A stretch of 64,000 nucleotides of DNA from Micromonospora rifamycinica (GTDB taxonomy: Bacteria; Actinomycetota; Actinomycetes; Mycobacteriales; Micromonosporaceae), in NCBI RefSeq assembly GCF_900090265.1, contig NZ_LT607752.1, forward strand, positions 5,400,001 to 5,464,000, given 5' to 3'. The position numbers were made by a program, and so were the translations under genes. The notes under the pieces were generated by a model. That model worked only from the letters and a program-made list of their open reading frames with translations, did no database searches and was not told where the DNA came from. This document shows positions 8,528 to 17,402 of this stretch, in pieces (positions within the stretch are counted from its first letter, which is position 1; each line of letters opens with the position of its first letter).

Positions 8528-10132
8528 TCAGCTGACCGCCTCGATCTTCAGCAGGTCGACCCGGTCGAAGAGGTCCATCTGGACGTTCTTCACCTTGGTC
8601 GAGTGGCCGAAGTTGTTCTGGCCGTAGCGCAGCGGGATCACCGGCATGTCCTTGGCCAGCAGGTCCTCGGCCGCCTGGTACTTGGCGATCGCGGCCTCCT
8701 CGTTCGGCGCCTTGGCACCCTCGGCGAGGAGCTTGTCGAACTCGGGGTTGCTGTAGCCGTAGTAGTTCGACGAGCCGTTGGTGCTGTACAGCGGGCCGAG
8801 GTAGTTCTCCATCGACGGGTAGTCCATCACCCAGCCCATCCGGAACAGGCCCACCGGCTGCTTCGCCTTGACCTTGGTCAGCAGGTCGGCGAACTTGGGC
8901 TCGGCGGTGCCGACGCACTCCACGCCCAGGTTGGCCTTGAGCTGGTTGCAGGTCGCGTCGATCCAGTCCTTGTGCCCGCCGTCGCCGTTGTACGACAGCT
9001 CGATCTTCTTCGGGCCGCCGGCCGCCTCGTACGCCGCCTTCGCCCTGGTCGGGTCGAACTCGCCGGCCGCGCCGATGGTGTTCTCCCGGTAGCCCGCGAC
9101 CACCGGCGAGACGAACGAGCGGGCCGGCTGCTGCGAGTCCTTGAAGATCGACTTGGTGATCTCGTCCCGGTCGATCGCCATCGAGATCGCCTTGCGCACC
9201 TCGGGCTTGCTGAACTCCTTCTGGAAGGTCGGGAAGGCCAGCACCTGCAACGACGAGGCGGGGCTCTGCCGGAACCGGTCACCCAGGTCGGTGCCGGCGG
9301 TGGACAGGTTCTCGGTCGGGATCGTCTTGATCACGTCGAGGTTGTCCGACAGCACGTCCGCGTACGCGGCGGTGAGCTGCTGGTAGATCCGGAACTCGAC
9401 CCCGCCCACCTTCGGCCGCTCGCCGGGGAAGGCGTCGTAGCGCTCCACCTCGACCTTGGCGTCGTGCTGCCAGGAGCCCTTCATCCGGAACGGGCCCTGC
9501 CCGATCGGGGCCTGCTCGTAGCCCTCCCGCAGCACGCCCGGCCCGGAGAAGGCGGCCTTGGGCAGCGGGTAGAAGGCGGTGTAGCCGAGCATCGTCTTGA
9601 ACTCGCTGTACGGCTCGGTCAGCGTGACGGTGAAGGTGAGGTCGTCGACCTTCTTCAGCCCGGACAACCGCTCGGCCTGCGCCTTCTCACCCTGGAGGTC
9701 GGCGTACCCGGCGATCTTCTCGAAGAAGTAGCTGGAGTTCTGCCCGTTCGGGGCGTACGCGCCGTAGTTCCAGGCGTCGAGGTAGTTGTCGGCGGTGACC
9801 TTCTCGCCGTTGTGGAAGGTGTAGCCGTCCTTGAGCTTCACCGTCCAGACCTTGTTGTCCGACGAGCTGACCGACTCGGCGGCCACCTCGTACGGCTTGT
9901 TGGCCTCGTCGTAGTCGACCAGCGGGCTGAACAGGGCGGCGAGCACCTGCGAGCCGCTGGTCTCGTTGGTGTTGGTCGGCACCAGGTGCTGCGGCTCGGC
10001 GATCTCGATCCGCACGGCCGCGTCGGGGTCGGACTGGCCGGAACCACTACCGCCGCCCGAGCCGCAGGCCGCCAGGCCCAGGGTCACCGCGAGCGGGAGG
10101 GCGGTCCAGGCAGCGAGCCTGCGTACACGCAT
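8528..10132 (-). CDS. Peptide-type ABC importer, substrate-binding lipoprotein (DppA/OppA class)
   Basis: 534 residues, family SBP_bac_5. The signal peptide ends in a lipobox Leu-Ala-Ala-Cys with Cys23 as the lipidated residue, so the mature protein is anchored on the outside of the membrane. A Gly/Ser linker follows. The mature chain has the usual family landmarks: Thr-Phe-His-Asn-Gly-Glu-Lys-Val-Thr-Ala near 125, a Gly-Gln-Gly-Pro-Phe-Arg-Met segment, and Val-Arg-Lys-Ala-Ile-Ser-Met-Ala-Ile-Asp-Arg near 315. It is the first gene of the operon ending at 4275, and a candidate operator lies 47 bp upstream (10179-10194). The ligand cannot be read from sequence; oligopeptides are likely. Confidence 0.94.
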   Translation of the reverse strand: MRVRRLAAWTALPLAVTLGLAACGSGGGSGSGQSDPDAAVRIEIAEPQHLVPTNTNETSGSQVLAALFSPLVDYDEANKPYEVAAESVSSSDNKVWTVKLKDGYTFHNGEKVTADNYLDAWNYGAYAPNGQNSSYFFEKIAGYADLQGEKAQAERLSGLKKVDDLTFTVTLTEPYSEFKTMLGYTAFYPLPKAAFSGPGVLREGYEQAPIGQGPFRMKGSWQHDAKVEVERYDAFPGERPKVGGVEFRIYQQLTAAYADVLSDNLDVIKTIPTENLSTAGTDLGDRFRQSPASSLQVLAFPTFQKEFSKPEVRKAISMAIDRDEITKSIFKDSQQPARSFVSPVVAGYRENTIGAAGEFDPTRAKAAYEAAGGPKKIELSYNGDGGHKDWIDATCNQLKANLGVECVGTAEPKFADLLTKVKAKQPVGLFRMGWVMDYPSMENYLGPLYSTNGSSNYYGYSNPEFDKLLAEGAKAPNEEAAIAKYQAAEDLLAKDMPVIPLRYGQNNFGHSTKVKNVQMDLFDRVDLLKIEAVS

Positions 10133-10548
10133 GGGGGTCTCCTCATCTCATCACGAAGCGCAGCCGTACCCGACGCTGGGTCACTCTGAGCAACGTTCGG
10201 CAACGGTAGGTCAGGGTCGGTCCATCGACAACGCGCGGGTTGCGAACGAGTAACGGATCGCGCCTGCGCCACTTGTCGCCGGCGCTCTCCGCTGGTAGTG
10301 ACTTCGGCCTGATCTGCTGCTCATGGTGGGTGTGCTCGGGGGTTCTCCGTGGGGTGGTGTGGTCGGACGGGTGCTGCCGTCCGGTAGGGGCACCGGTCGT
10401 CCGCTTCGTGTCCGATGCGGTGCCACCCTCCGGCGCGGGTGGTGACCCGCTCCACAATCTGTTACTCAGAGTGACCAACGGCACGTCACGGAACGTCACG
10501 GTTCCCCGTCGCCGGTCCGCCGTCCGCGCGCCATGAGACGATCAGGTC
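10133..10548. promoter_or_regulatory. Divergent intergenic region between the binding-protein gene and folD, with two copies of a 15-bp motif
   Basis: The 416-bp gap has no supported gene. It holds two related imperfect palindromes in opposite orientation: 10179-10194 (near the transporter gene) and 10461-10476 (near folD). Both read GGTCACTCTGAG then C or T then AAC in opposite directions, with one mismatch between copies. The folD-side copy is itself a 7-1-7 dyad with one mismatch. A direct repeat GTCACGG spaced by 10 bp lies at about 10485-10501. These look like operator sites; no promoter hexamers could be assigned with confidence. Confidence 0.4.
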
Positions 10549-11409
10549 GTGACGGCGATCATCCTGGACGGCAAGGCGACCGCAGCCCAGATCAAGGAAG
10601 AACTGCGGGTACGGGTCAAGGCGTTGGCTGAGCGGGGGGTCACCCCCGGCCTGGGCACCGTCCTGGTCGGGGCGGACCCCGGCTCGGAGGCGTACGTCAA
10701 CGGCAAGCACCGCGACTGCGCCGAGGTGGGCATCGCCTCGATCCGCCGGGAGCTGCCCGCCGACGCCACCCAGCAGCAGCTCGACGACGTGCTCGCCGAG
10801 CTGAACGCCGACCCGGGCTGCCACGGCTACATCGTCCAGCTGCCGCTGCCGGCGCACCTGGACACCCAGCGTGCCCTGGAGCTGATCGACCCCGACAAGG
10901 ACGCCGACGGCCTGCACCCGGTCAACCTGGGCCGGCTGGTGCTCGGCTACGACGGCCCGCTGCCCTGCACCCCACGCGGCATCGTCGAGCTGCTCCGCCG
11001 GTACGACGTGCCGCTGCGCGGCGCCAACGTCGCCCTCGTCGGCCGGGGCAACACCGTCGGCCGACCGCTCGGCCTGCTGCTCAACCGGCGCAGCGAGAAC
11101 GCCACCGTCACCCTCTGCCACACCGGCACCCTGGACCTCGCCGCGCACACCCGCGCCGCCGACATCGTCGTCGTCGCCGCCGGGGTACCCGGCCTGCTCA
11201 CCGCCGACATGGTCACCCCGGGCACCACCGTGGTGGACGTCGGCATCACCCGGGTGATCGGCGACGACGGCAAGGGCCGCTACACCGGCGACGTGGACCC
11301 GGAGGTGGCCCAGGTCGCCGGTCGGCTGGCGCCGATGCCGGGCGGCGTCGGGCCGATGACCCGGGCCATGCTGCTCACCAACGTCGTCGAACGCGCCGAG
11401 CGGGGCTGA
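10549..11409 (+). CDS. folD: Methylenetetrahydrofolate dehydrogenase / methenyltetrahydrofolate cyclohydrolase
   Basis: Bifunctional NADP-dependent enzyme that interconverts methylene-, methenyl- and 10-formyl-tetrahydrofolate, supplying the formyl donor used by PurN and PurH. 286 residues, normal length. The catalytic Tyr49 and Lys53 lie in Ser-Glu-Ala-Tyr-Val-Asn-Gly-Lys. The second family motif, Gln-Leu-Pro-Leu-Pro, is near 103, followed by Pro-Asp-Lys-Asp-Ala-Asp-Gly-Leu. The nucleotide-binding loop Gly-Arg-Gly-Asn-Thr-Val-Gly-Arg-Pro is near 165, and Pro-Met-Pro-Gly-Gly-Val-Gly-Pro-Met-Thr lies at the C-terminus. GTG start. It is transcribed alone; mdh starts 271 bp later. Confidence 0.98.
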   Translation: MTAIILDGKATAAQIKEELRVRVKALAERGVTPGLGTVLVGADPGSEAYVNGKHRDCAEVGIASIRRELPADATQQQLDDVLAELNADPGCHGYIVQLPLPAHLDTQRALELIDPDKDADGLHPVNLGRLVLGYDGPLPCTPRGIVELLRRYDVPLRGANVALVGRGNTVGRPLGLLLNRRSENATVTLCHTGTLDLAAHTRAADIVVVAAGVPGLLTADMVTPGTTVVDVGITRVIGDDGKGRYTGDVDPEVAQVAGRLAPMPGGVGPMTRAMLLTNVVERAERG

Positions 11410-11680
11410 GTCGACCGGTCAGGCCCGGACCACCCGCGCAGGGCGGAGCGCGACGCGGCGGGGCCGGTCCGTCCGAGCCGGCCTGCGCCGGTGGGCCACC
11501 CTGGAAGACTCCGCTGCTCGGCGGTGTCCACGGTGGTGCCGTCCGGCCGTTCCGCCCCGGGGAACCGTGCGGTGGTGACGTTGGCCCCATCCCGGGGATG
11601 CTCGCCGCCCCTGGCCTGAACAGTGCCAGGTTGACTGTTACGGTCTGGAAAACCGACTGGTAGCAGGGAGTGGGACGACC

Positions 11681-12631
11681 ATGGGTAAGAAGGTCACTGT
11701 CGTCGGGGCCGGCTTCTACGGCTCCACCACCGCACAGCGCCTGGCCGAGTACGACGTCTTCGACACCGTCGTCATCACCGACATCGTGGAGGGCAAGCCG
11801 GCGGGCCTCGCGCTGGACCTCAACCAGTCCCGCGCCATCGAGGGCTTCGAGACCACGATCGTCGGCGTCACCACCGGCCCCAACGGCGAGGGCTACGAGG
11901 CCATCGAAGGCTCGGACGTCGTGGTGATCACCGCCGGTCTGCCCCGCAAGCCGGGCATGAGCCGGATGGACCTGCTGGGGACCAACGCCAAGATCGTGCG
12001 GCAGGTCGCCGAGAACGTCGCCAAGTACGCCCCGAACGCCGTCGTCATCGTGGTGTCCAACCCGCTCGACGAGATGACCGCGCTGGCCCAGCTCGCCACC
12101 CAGTTCCCCAAGAACCGGGTGCTCGGCCAGGCCGGCATGCTCGACACCGCCCGGTTCACCAACTTCGTCGCCGAGGCCCTGGACGTGCCGGTGAGGTCGG
12201 TGACGACGCTCACCCTCGGCTCGCACGGTGACACGATGGTGCCGGTGCCGTCCAAGAGCACGGTCGACGGCAAGCCGCTGCGCGAGGCCATGCCGGCCGC
12301 GCAGATCGAGGAACTGGTCGTCAAGACCCGCAACGGCGGCGCCGAGGTCGTCGCGCTGCTCAAGACCGGCTCGGCGTACTTCGCCCCGTCGGCCGCCGCT
12401 GCCCGGATGGCGAGGGCGGTCGCCGAGGACTCCGGTGCGGTCATGCCGGTCTGCGCCTGGGTGGACGGCGAGTTCGGCATCTCCGGGGTCTACCTGGGTG
12501 TCGAGGCCGAGATCGGCGCGGAGGGCGTCAAGCGGGTCGTCGAGACCGAGCTGGACGCCGACGAGCTGGCCAGCCTCAAGGAGGCCGCCGAGGCCGTCCG
12601 CGCCAAGCAGGCCGACGTAGCCAACATGTGA
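11681..12631 (+). CDS. mdh: Malate dehydrogenase, LDH-like type
   Basis: Oxidises malate to oxaloacetate with NAD in the TCA cycle. 316 residues. The Rossmann loop Gly9-Ala-Gly-Phe-Tyr-Gly14 opens the chain, and an Asp at the end of the second strand (Ile-Thr-Asp-Ile) indicates NAD preference. The substrate loop has Arg-Lys-Pro-Gly-Met-Ser-Arg; Arg at the position where lactate dehydrogenases have Gln supports malate over lactate. The catalytic Asp-Arg pair is in Gly-Met-Leu-Asp-Thr-Ala-Arg-Phe, and the catalytic His is His182 in Gly-Ser-His-Gly-Asp. The ATG at 11681 follows a GGGAG ribosome site. A perfect terminator follows 21 bp after the stop. Upstream there is a TTGACT at 11631 but no good -10. 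Confidence 0.96.
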   Translation: MGKKVTVVGAGFYGSTTAQRLAEYDVFDTVVITDIVEGKPAGLALDLNQSRAIEGFETTIVGVTTGPNGEGYEAIEGSDVVVITAGLPRKPGMSRMDLLGTNAKIVRQVAENVAKYAPNAVVIVVSNPLDEMTALAQLATQFPKNRVLGQAGMLDTARFTNFVAEALDVPVRSVTTLTLGSHGDTMVPVPSKSTVDGKPLREAMPAAQIEELVVKTRNGGAEVVALLKTGSAYFAPSAAAARMARAVAEDSGAVMPVCAWVDGEFGISGVYLGVEAEIGAEGVKRVVETELDADELASLKEAAEAVRAKQADVANM

Positions 12632-12652
12632 TCCGCTGAACCATCCGCCGCA

Positions 12653-12682
12653 GGGGCGGGACGGCTTCCGCCGTCCCGCCCC
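12653..12682 (+). terminator. Terminator of mdh
   Basis: Perfect 13-bp GC-rich arms (12653-12665 and 12670-12682) with a TTCC loop, 21 bp after the mdh stop. It also borders the repeat island that starts immediately after. Confidence 0.8.
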
Positions 12683-12839
12683 GGTGATCGCCCCCCGCCC
12701 CGGTGATCGCCCCCCGCCCCGGTGATCGCCCCCCGCCCCGGTGATGTCGCCTCGCCCGGGGTGATCGCCCCCCGGCCCCGGTGAGTGCCCCCCCGCCCCG
12801 GTGATGTCGCCTCGCCCGGGGTGATCGCCCCCCGGCCCC
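12683..12839. repeat. Left tandem array of GGTGATCGCCCC units
   Basis: Begins with 19-bp units (CGCCCCGGTGATCGCCCCC) repeated about three times. Two nearly identical 60-bp blocks follow (12721-12780 and 12781-12840, differing at a few bases). The core GGTGATC matches the ends of the palindromes that follow. No gene is supported here; together with the next features it fills the gap between mdh and the convergent hydrolase gene. Confidence 0.85.
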
Positions 12840-12899
12840 GGTGATCAAGAGCTTTCGGTCAAGAGACCGCCCTGACGCGACCAAAACTTCTTGATCACC
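12840..12899. repeat. 60-bp palindromic element, copy A
   Basis: Starts GGTGATCAAGA and ends TCTTGATCACC. Arms of about 21 bp pair with three mismatches around a loop of about 18 nt. It is related in ends and total length to copy B (12923-12982) and to a copy inside the ada-alkA gene (36051-36111). Confidence 0.85.
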
Positions 12900-12922
12900 G
12901 CCGGAACCGGGGCGCTGACGGC

Positions 12923-12982
12923 GGTGATCAAGAGGTTCAGGTCAGGAGATCGGCCTGGCGTGACCTGAACCTCTTGATCACC
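12923..12982. repeat. 60-bp palindromic element, copy B
   Basis: Perfect 22-bp arms at 12923-12944 and 12961-12982 around a 16-nt loop. It is the best-preserved copy of the family. The 23 bp between copies A and B have no obvious role. Confidence 0.9.
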
Positions 12983-13076
12983 CGGGGCGGGGCGCGATCA
13001 CCGGGGGCGGGGCGCGATCACCCGGGGCGAGGCGCGATCAGTGGGGCGAGGCGCGATCAGTGGGGCGGGGCGCTTC
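12983..13076. repeat. Right tandem array of GCGATCACC(C)GGGGCGG units
   Basis: About five units of 18-20 bp. They are in inverted orientation relative to the left array at 12683-12839, so the whole island 12683-13076 is roughly mirror-symmetric around the two palindromes. The last codons and stop of the minus-strand hydrolase gene lie inside this array. Confidence 0.8.
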
Positions 13077-13963
13077 GGGGCGGGGCGGTGCTGATCAGCG
13101 TCGGGGCGGCGTGGGGGCGGGCGGGGAGAACGAGGGGTGGACGACGGGGGAGTGGGGAGCGGGTGGGGGGTGAAGGGGTGGGTGAGGTGGGGGGTGGCCA
13201 GGAGGGTGGGGGTGCCGGCGAGCTGGTCGAGCAGGGTGGTGCGCGAGTGGCGGGCGGTCGCCGGGTCCGCCTCGTGGGCGTACGCCAGGTCCGGGTCGAC
13301 CAGCTGCACCACGTGCACCAGCAGGTCGCCGGTGAACAGCACCCGCTCGTCGCCGGTGTCGAGCAGCACGGACTGGTGGCCCGGGGTGTGCCCGGGGGTG
13401 GGCAGCAGTCGTACCCCGGGGGTGAGGGCGGTGTCGCCGTCGACCAGGCGGAGCTGGCCGGTGGCGCGTAACGGGGCGATCAGCCCGGCCGGCAGCCCGG
13501 GGTTGATGCTCTCCACGGCGGCCAGCTCGGATCGCTGGAGCAGGTAGGCGGCGTTGCGGAAGTAGGGGCGGCCCGGGGTGCCGGTGACCGCCCAGCCGAT
13601 GTGGTCGCTGTGCAGGTGGGTGAGGACCACGGTGTGCACGTCCGCCGGGTCGATGCCGGCGGCGGCCAGTTCGGCCGGCAACCGGCCGGGGACCGGTGCC
13701 CAGCTCGCGGCGGGGGAGCCGGCCGGTCCGATACCGGCGTCGACCAGGGTGACCGGCCCGTCCCCGACGCGCAGGGCAAAGGCGCGGAACGGCAGCCACC
13801 ACCCGCCGTCGGCGGTGACCGAGCCGGGTTCGCGCCGGTCCGCCTCGTGCCAGTGTGCGGCGGTCGCCCCGGGGAATGCCTCTGCCCGGGGCTGGAAGAA
13901 TGGTCCCTCACCGTCGGTGAGGGCGGTGACCGTGATAGACCCGAGGATGCGGCTCAGTGGCAT
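12998..13963 (-). CDS. Metallo-beta-lactamase-fold hydrolase
   Basis: 321 residues from the ATG at 13963; the open frame continues upstream opposite icd, but that part is a shadow. The zinc-binding motif is His-Leu-His-Ser-Asp-His (around 117-122). Pro-Gly-His-Thr-Pro-Gly-His follows near 195, Phe-Thr-Gly-Asp-Leu supplies the bridging Asp, and a later His is in Thr-Pro-His-Leu-Thr-His. The pattern is that of quorum-quenching-lactonase-like or glyoxalase-II-like hydrolases, but the substrate cannot be told. The last 55 or so residues are Pro/Arg-rich and partly encoded by the repeat array downstream, so they are probably not part of the fold. It is divergent from icd, with a 16-bp palindrome between them. 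Cytoplasmic; no signal peptide. Confidence 0.85.
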   Translation of the reverse strand: MPLSRILGSITVTALTDGEGPFFQPRAEAFPGATAAHWHEADRREPGSVTADGGWWLPFRAFALRVGDGPVTLVDAGIGPAGSPAASWAPVPGRLPAELAAAGIDPADVHTVVLTHLHSDHIGWAVTGTPGRPYFRNAAYLLQRSELAAVESINPGLPAGLIAPLRATGQLRLVDGDTALTPGVRLLPTPGHTPGHQSVLLDTGDERVLFTGDLLVHVVQLVDPDLAYAHEADPATARHSRTTLLDQLAGTPTLLATPHLTHPFTPHPLPTPPSSTPRSPRPPPRRPDADQHRPAPKRPAPLIAPRPTDRASPRVIAPRPR

Positions 13964-14059
13964 CCGGTGATGGTGCCAGGGTCCGCCGTGGCCCGGGCGG
14001 TGGTTCCGGCCGTCCGGGGCTGCCGGGTCGAGGCCGGCTCGGTGTCGCGAACCGGTTTC

Positions 14060-14075
14060 CAGTACGCTCGTACTG
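14060..14075. promoter_or_regulatory. Palindrome upstream of icd, candidate operator
   Basis: Perfect 7-2-7 dyad CAGTACG-CT-CGTACTG, 35 bp before the icd start and in the gap shared with the divergent hydrolase gene. It fits a dimeric repressor site; no regulator can be named. Confidence 0.4.
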
Positions 14076-14110
14076 CTAGAGCACGTGTCCCCCGAGAGGA
14101 GCGCCGGCCG

Positions 14111-15328
14111 ATGGCGAAGATCAAGGTAAACAACCCGGTCGTGGAGCTCGACGGCGACGAGATGACCCGGATCATCTGGAAGCAGATCCGGGAGCAGTTG
14201 ATCCTGCCCTACCTCGACGTCGACCTGCACTACTACGACCTGTCGATCCAGCACCGGGACGCCACCGACGACCAGGTGACCATCGACGCCGCGAACGCCA
14301 TCGCCGAGCACGGCGTCGGCGTCAAGTGCGCGACCATCACCCCGGACGAGGCCCGGGTGGAGGAGTTCGGCCTCAAGAAGATGTGGCGGTCGCCGAACGG
14401 CACCATCCGCAACATCCTCGGCGGCGTCGTCTTCCGCGAGCCGATCATCATGTCCAACGTGCCGCGGCTGGTCCCCGGCTGGACCAAGCCGATCATCATC
14501 GGCCGGCACGCCCACGGTGACCAGTACAAGGCCACCGACTTCGTGGTCCCCGGGCCAGGCACCGTCACCATCAGCTACACCCCGGCCGACGGCGGCGCCC
14601 CGATGGAGCTGGAGGTCGCCAACTTCCCGGGCGGCGGCATCGCCATGGGCATGTACAACTACGACGAGTCGATCCGGGACTTCGCCCGCGCCTCGTTCCG
14701 GTACGGCCTGGACCGGGGCTACCCGGTCTACCTGTCCACCAAGAACACCATCCTCAAGGCGTACGACGGCCGGTTCAAGGATCTCTTCGCCGAGGTGTTC
14801 GAGACCGAGTTCGCCAGCGAGTTCGCCGCCGCCGGCATCACCTACGAGCACCGGCTCATCGACGACATGGTCGCCGCCGCGCTCAAGTGGGAGGGCGGCT
14901 ACGTCTGGGCCTGCAAGAACTACGACGGCGACGTGCAGTCCGACACCGTCGCGCAGGGCTTCGGCTCGCTCGGCCTGATGACCTCCGTGCTGCTCTCCCC
15001 GGACGGCCGTACCGTCGAGGCGGAGGCCGCGCACGGCACGGTCACCCGGCACTACCGGCAGTACCAGAAGGGCGAGAAGACCTCGACCAACCCGATCGCG
15101 TCGATCTACGCCTGGACCCGGGGCCTGGCCCACCGGGGCAAGCTGGACGGCACCCCGGCGGTCACCGAGTTCGCCGACACCCTGGAGCAGGTCATCGTCG
15201 ACACCGTCGAGAGCGGCAAGATGACCAAGGACCTCGCGCTGCTCATCTCGCGGGACGCCCCGTGGCAGACCACCGACGAGTTCATGAACACCCTCGACGA
15301 GAACCTGGCGCGCAAGCTCGGCGCCTGA
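14111..15328 (+). CDS. icd: Isocitrate dehydrogenase, NADP-dependent (homodimeric type)
   Basis: Converts isocitrate to 2-oxoglutarate and CO2, producing NADPH. 405 residues, the length of the eukaryotic-like dimeric class. Landmarks are the N-terminal Glu-Leu-Asp-Gly-Asp-Glu-Met-Thr-Arg-Ile-Ile-Trp, Ser-Pro-Asn-Gly-Thr-Ile-Arg-Asn-Ile-Leu-Gly-Gly near 97-108, and Gly-Arg-His-Ala-His-Gly-Asp-Gln-Tyr near 136. The metal-binding Asp-Asp is in Leu-Ile-Asp-Asp-Met-Val, and Ala-His-Gly-Thr-Val-Thr-Arg-His near 310 is the NADP-specific stretch. The ATG at 14111 has GAGAGGA 11 bp upstream. A strong hairpin follows. It stands alone, like many TCA genes in actinomycetes. Confidence 0.98.
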   Translation: MAKIKVNNPVVELDGDEMTRIIWKQIREQLILPYLDVDLHYYDLSIQHRDATDDQVTIDAANAIAEHGVGVKCATITPDEARVEEFGLKKMWRSPNGTIRNILGGVVFREPIIMSNVPRLVPGWTKPIIIGRHAHGDQYKATDFVVPGPGTVTISYTPADGGAPMELEVANFPGGGIAMGMYNYDESIRDFARASFRYGLDRGYPVYLSTKNTILKAYDGRFKDLFAEVFETEFASEFAAAGITYEHRLIDDMVAAALKWEGGYVWACKNYDGDVQSDTVAQGFGSLGLMTSVLLSPDGRTVEAEAAHGTVTRHYRQYQKGEKTSTNPIASIYAWTRGLAHRGKLDGTPAVTEFADTLEQVIVDTVESGKMTKDLALLISRDAPWQTTDEFMNTLDENLARKLGA

Positions 15329-15343
15329 CCCTCGCCCGCATCC

Positions 15344-15378
15344 ACGGAACCCGCCGGCAGTCCGCCGGCGGGTTCCGT
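15344..15378. terminator. Bidirectional terminator between icd and galT
   Basis: Perfect 15-bp arms (15344-15358 and 15364-15378) with a 5-nt loop, between the two convergent gene ends. Confidence 0.85.
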
Positions 15379-15424
15379 CGTACCACCCCCGGGGTCCGAG
15401 GCGTCGCTGCCAAGGATCCGGGGG

Positions 15425-16497
<1,073 letters not shown>

Positions 16498-16501
<4 letters not shown>

Positions 16502-17298
16502 CGCGTCGTCTCCTGCCCGGCCGCCCGGCCCGTGCCTGTCACGATCACCAACTCGCCCACCTTCTCGTCGATCACCTGGCGCGCTTGCGGGGCCAGCCGG
16601 TCGTCGCTGACCAGCACGTCGGCGGCGCCCAGGCCGACGATGGAGGAGATGCCCACGGTGCCCCACTTGGTGTGGTCGGCGAGGACGACCAGCCGGTCGG
16701 CGGCCTCCACCAGGGCCCGGTCGGTCTCCGCCTCCATCAGGTTGGGGGTGGTGAAGCCGGCCCGCTCGGTGATCCCGTGGACGCCGAGGAAGAGCAGGTC
16801 CAGGTGGAGCGAGCGGATGGCCTCGACGGCCAGCGGCCCGACGAGCGCGTCGGACGGGGTGCGTACCCCGCCGGTCAGCACCACGGTCTGGTCGGGGCGG
16901 CCGGCGGTGTGCAGGATCTCGGCCACCGGCAGCGAGTTGGTCACCACGGTCAGCCCCGGCACGTCGACCAGGCGGCGGGCCAGCTCGGCGGTGGTGGTGC
17001 CGGCGGAGAGGGCGATCGCGGCACCCGGGCGGACCAGGCCGGCGGCGTGGCCGGCGATGGCGGCCTTCTCGGCGGACTGCCGGACGGACTTGGCGTGGAA
17101 GCCCGGCTCGTCGGTCGAGCCGGTGGCGGTGGCGCCGCCGTGCACCTTGGCCAGCAGCCCCTGCTCGTGCAGGGTGTCCAGGTCACGCCGGATGGTCATG
17201 TCGGAGACACCGAACTCGGCGGCCAGCTCGGTGACCCGTACGCCACCGGCGGCCCGGACCCGGTCGAGGATGGTGGCCTGCCGCTGCCGCGCCAGCAT
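16498..17298 (-). CDS. DeoR-family transcriptional regulator
   Basis: 266 residues from the ATG at 17298, which has GGGGAGG 7-13 bp upstream and begins Met-Leu-Ala-Arg-Gln-Arg-Gln, the standard DeoR start; a TTG at 17352 would add 18 unlikely residues. The N-terminal winged helix contains Val-Thr-Glu-Leu-Ala then Val-Ser-Asp-Met-Thr-Ile-Arg-Arg-Asp-Leu (about 22-40). The C-terminal sugar-phosphate sensor domain has Ala-Gly-Thr-Thr-Thr near 100 and a Val-Leu-Ala-Asp-His-Thr-Lys-Trp segment near 207. DeoR proteins usually repress sugar genes until a sugar phosphate binds. Coupling to galT suggests galactose-1-phosphate or a related effector (inference). A dyad at 17341-17362 suggests autoregulation. 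Confidence 0.92.
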
Positions 17299-17340
17299 CC
17301 GCCGCACCTCCCCGGTCCCCGCACCTGCACGCGCTCGAAC

Positions 17341-17362
17341 GTGTTCCAACAAGATTGAACAC
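17341..17362 (-). promoter_or_regulatory. Candidate DeoR operator upstream of the regulator-galT operon
   Basis: GTGTTC, 10 bp, GAACAC: a perfect 6-bp inverted repeat, 43-64 bp before the chosen regulator start. Its position and AT-rich centre fit autoregulation. Confidence 0.45.
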
Positions 17363-17402
17363 TAGCGCGCAGCAGGCAACGGTGGAAGTGGAAACCCCGG
17401 GA

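Noticed and set aside
11631..11666. TTGACT and TAGCAG as a mdh promoter
   Set aside because: The spacing is 24 bp and the -10 match is poor; not enough to call a promoter.
13964..15133. Upstream extension of the metallo-hydrolase frame
   Set aside because: It reads antisense through icd; the family N-terminus fits the ATG at 13963.
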